NCBI GenBank assembly: GCA_016196415.1 | Contig: JACPXS010000031.1 | Coordinates: 1-7,451, forward strand | Direction of reading: 5' to 3' | DNA length: 7,451 bases | DNA from: Candidatus Omnitrophota bacterium | GTDB lineage: Bacteria > Omnitrophota > Koll11 > Aquiviventales > Aquiviventaceae | Shown: positions 5,715 through 7,451 of the stretch, piece after piece | How the letters are laid out: every line of letters begins with the position of its first letter | How positions within the stretch are numbered: position 1 is the stretch's first letter | The notes under the pieces: generated by a model | The model's input: only the letters and a program-made list of their open reading frames with translations | What the model was told of the DNA's origin: nothing | The model's database searches: none | Translations under genes and position numbers: made by a program

Positions 5715-6640
5715 GGCCCGCGCCCCGGCACTTCCTCACCATGTCAGACCTCAGCGAGCGCGAGTTGCTGACCGTGCTGCGGCAGGCGGCCCGGTGCAAA
5801 CGGGATCGAACGGTTGGCGCCCGCGCCCTTGCGGGACGCATCGTGGCGCTGGTGTTCCAAAAGCCCTCAATGCGCACCCGCGTGGCGTTTGAGGTGGCGG
5901 TGCTGCAATTAGGCGGCTCGGTCATTTCTCTCGGGCAGGAGGACATCCAGCTCGGCCGGCGGGAACCCATCAACGATGTGGCGCGAGTCCTCTCGCGGTA
6001 TGTGGATGCCATCGTGGTGCGGACGTTCGCGCACCGGGACGCGGAAGAGGTTGCCGCCTACGCGAGCGTTCCGGTCATCAACGGCCTCTCGGACTTGGCG
6101 CACCCCTGCCAGGCGCTGGCGGATTTCCTGACGCTGCAGGAGACGTTTGGCCGCCTTCGAGGGCTGAGGCTCGCGTATATCGGCGATGGGAATAACGTCC
6201 TCCATTCCTTGGCGGGGGGCTGCGCCATGCTGGGAGTGCACCTCACCGTCTCGACGCCCGCCGGGTACCGTCCCAACGGGGCCGTGTGGAAGGAGGCGAC
6301 TCGCCGGGCAAGCGCTCGGGGAGCGCTGATCCGTTGGGAGGCGGATCCTCGGCGCGCCGTTTTGGGAGCGCATGCGGTGTACACCGATGTGTGGGTGAGC
6401 ATGGGGCAAGAGCGAGAGCGCGCTCGCCGGCTGAGCGCGTTTCGGGCCTTCCGCGTCACTCGGGAGCTCTTGACGCATGCCGCCTCCGGGTGTCGAGTCA
6501 TGCACTGCCTGCCCGCCCATCGGGGCGAGGAGATCACGGAGGATGTGATGGAAAGCGACCGATCGTTGATTTTTGAGCAGGCCGAGAACCGCCTGCACGT
6601 CCAGAAAGCCTTGTTGTTGATGCTGCTCGGAACCCCATGA
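5711..6640 (+). CDS. argF: ornithine carbamoyltransferase
   Basis: It condenses ornithine with carbamoyl phosphate to citrulline. The 309-residue protein has the carbamoyl-phosphate motif S53-M-R-T-R57, HPCQALAD (131-138), GDGNNVLHSL (158-167) between the two domains, the ornithine loop D226-VWVS-M231-G232, and HCLP (265-268) followed by AHRGEE. The end FEQAENRLHVQKALL (289-303) is diagnostic. The HCLP and SMG motifs identify it as OTCase rather than aspartate or N-acetylornithine carbamoyltransferase, which fits argJ upstream because free ornithine is made. The start at 5711 overlaps the argD stop (ATGA), with no Shine-Dalgarno. An internal ATG at 5741 (M11) is a possible alternative, but the coupled start gives the expected PRHFLTMSDLS N-terminus. 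Confidence 0.96.
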   Translation: MRPAPRHFLTMSDLSERELLTVLRQAARCKRDRTVGARALAGRIVALVFQKPSMRTRVAFEVAVLQLGGSVISLGQEDIQLGRREPINDVARVLSRYVDAIVVRTFAHRDAEEVAAYASVPVINGLSDLAHPCQALADFLTLQETFGRLRGLRLAYIGDGNNVLHSLAGGCAMLGVHLTVSTPAGYRPNGAVWKEATRRASARGALIRWEADPRRAVLGAHAVYTDVWVSMGQERERARRLSAFRAFRVTRELLTHAASGCRVMHCLPAHRGEEITEDVMESDRSLIFEQAENRLHVQKALLLMLLGTP

Positions 6641-6711
6641 GGATGAAGGAGAATTCGGATAGCGGAATTTCAAGCGTTTCATTCCGCATTCCGCATTCCG
6701 CAGTGCCATGA
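6637..6711 (+). CDS. possible bridging micro-ORF argF to argG (24 aa)
   Basis: Its ATG (6637-6639) overlaps the argF TGA as ATGA, and its TGA (6709-6711) overlaps the first argG ATG (6708) as ATGA. The 24 codons (MRMKENSDSGISSVS..., ending PHSAVP) span the whole spacer, including the ATTCCGC triplicate. AAGGAG at 6646-6651 lies inside it, 57 nt before argG, with no start codon at usable distance. No known family; it may serve only to carry ribosomes to argG, or be chance. Confidence 0.3.
   Translation: MRMKENSDSGISSVSFRIPHSAVP
6662..6701. repeat. ATTCCGC triplicate with inverted copy
   Basis: Three exact tandem copies of ATTCCGC (6681-6687, 6688-6694, 6695-6701) follow a reverse-complement copy, GCGGAAT (6662-6668). 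Any of the three can pair with it; the nearest gives a 7-bp stem with a 12-nt loop. It fills most of the 67-nt argF-argG spacer. Another 7-bp period in this operon occurs between argC and argJ. Confidence 0.7.
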
Positions 6712-7451
6712 TGAACACTGTCGTGTTAGCGTACTCGGGAGGGTTAGATACCTCGGTCTGCGTGAAGTGGCTGTCAGAACGCGGCTACCGTGTGATCTGT
6801 TTCATGGCCAACGTCGGCCAAGGCGAGCCCGCGGCGCGGGCCATCAAGCGCGCGAAGCTCGCGGGCGCTTCACGGGTCATGGTGCGGGATCTGCGCGATG
6901 AGTTCCTCACGGAATACTGCTGGCCTGCGCTGCAGGCGCATGCGGTGTATGAAGGAAAATACCTGCTCGCGACGGCCCTCTCCCGTCCGTTGATTGCCAC
7001 ACACCTCGTGGAGGTGGCGCACCGCGTGGGTGCGAAGGCCATCGCGCATGGCTGCACCGGAAAGGGGAATGATCAGGTGCGCTTTGAAGTGACCGCGCGC
7101 ATCCTCGACCCATCCCTGGAGATTCTCGCGCCCGTCCGGGAATGGGAGTTTCGCTCGCGCGAAGAGGAGATCGCGTACGCGGCGCGTTACCGGATTCCGG
7201 TCGATGTCTCAACACGCAGCCCCTACAGCATTGACCAGAACCTGTGGGGCACCAGCATTGAGGCGGGCGTGCTTGAGAATCCCTGGACTGAGCCGCCCGC
7301 GGACACCTATCGGTCCATCCGCTCACCCGAGCGCGCCGCCGCGCGGCCCGGGGAGGTGACGATTGGGTTTTCGCGCGGGATCCCTACGCAGGTCAATGGG
7401 AAGCGATGCGCGCCAATTCCTCTCATCGAGCGGCTCAATGCGCTGGGAGCG
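6708..7451 (+). CDS. argG: argininosuccinate synthase (N-terminal part)
   Basis: It joins citrulline and aspartate with ATP to form argininosuccinate, the penultimate arginine step. Only 248 codons lie in the window, of about 400 usual; the frame is still open at the edge, so this is a window truncation and not a broken gene. It has the N-type PP-loop AYSGGLDTS (8-16), GQGE (37-40), YEGKYLLATALSRPLIA (81-97), the signature GCTGKGNDQVRFE (115-127) and SPYSIDQNLWGTSIEAG (171-187). WGTS is a small variant of the common WGRS. Two adjacent in-frame ATGs (6708 and 6711) could start it; 6708 is given because it overlaps the preceding TGA as ATGA. No Shine-Dalgarno lies close upstream. argH is the expected next gene. 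Confidence 0.95.
   Translation, partial: MMNTVVLAYSGGLDTSVCVKWLSERGYRVICFMANVGQGEPAARAIKRAKLAGASRVMVRDLRDEFLTEYCWPALQAHAVYEGKYLLATALSRPLIATHLVEVAHRVGAKAIAHGCTGKGNDQVRFEVTARILDPSLEILAPVREWEFRSREEEIAYAARYRIPVDVSTRSPYSIDQNLWGTSIEAGVLENPWTEPPADTYRSIRSPERAAARPGEVTIGFSRGIPTQVNGKRCAPIPLIERLNALGA

Noticed and set aside
6681..6701. ATTCCGC copies as a CRISPR array
   Set aside because: Seven-base units in direct tandem with no spacers cannot be CRISPR repeats.

Overview
This GC-rich bacterial window (above 60% GC by eye) carries eight genes, all on the + strand. They are rplM and rpsI (ribosomal proteins L13 and S9), followed by an arginine biosynthesis run: argC, argJ, argB, argD, argF and the first 248 codons of argG, which is cut by the window end. 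The set covers N-acetylglutamate to argininosuccinate by the acetyl-recycling (ArgJ) route. There is no argA, argE or carAB here; argH would be expected beyond the right edge, but that is inference. All six complete reading frames between the edges look intact, with canonical active-site motifs. The gene order rplM-rpsI-argCJBDFG and the protein flavour suggest an uncultured, metagenome-type bacterium. Omnitrophota or a related PVC-side lineage is my best guess from memory, at low confidence.

Layout. Bases 1-90 hold a good sigma70-type promoter (TTGACA, 17-bp spacer, extended -10 TACAGT) and the leader of rplM. rplM and rpsI overlap by 8 bp, and rpsI has a perfect AAGGAGG Shine-Dalgarno. Bases 953-1187 separate the ribosomal pair from the arg genes. 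They contain an approximately 133-bp inverted-repeat element with 21-bp imperfect terminal repeats and a 9-bp flanking direct duplication (a MITE-like insertion), then a short hairpin and a plausible argC promoter. The arg genes then run closely spaced to the end.

The unusual part is the set of spacers inside the arg run. Four of the five junctions hold a different short repeat: heptamer-periodic repeats plus a G-quadruplex motif (argC-argJ), 8-bp units (argJ-argB), an approximately 55-nt REP-like hairpin (argB-argD) and a 7-bp tandem triplicate (argF-argG). The fifth junction, argD-argF, is a bare ATGA stop/start overlap. In three spacers (argC-argJ, argB-argD, argF-argG) a micro-ORF of 24-37 codons starts on an ATG overlapping the upstream stop. 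It ends overlapping, or 3 nt before, the next gene's ATG. The same spacers are bounded on both sides by ATGA. Two readings fit: the repeats are translated as relay peptides that keep neighbouring genes translationally coupled, or repeats were inserted into ancestral ATGA overlaps with a short target duplication. The arg genes mostly lack recognisable Shine-Dalgarno sequences, which fits coupling.

How the genes work together. ArgB phosphorylates N-acetylglutamate, ArgC reduces it to the semialdehyde and ArgD transaminates it to N-acetylornithine. ArgJ transfers the acetyl group back to glutamate and releases ornithine, ArgF makes citrulline and ArgG makes argininosuccinate. ArgB has the N-terminal helix typical of arginine-inhibited kinases, so feedback control probably acts there.
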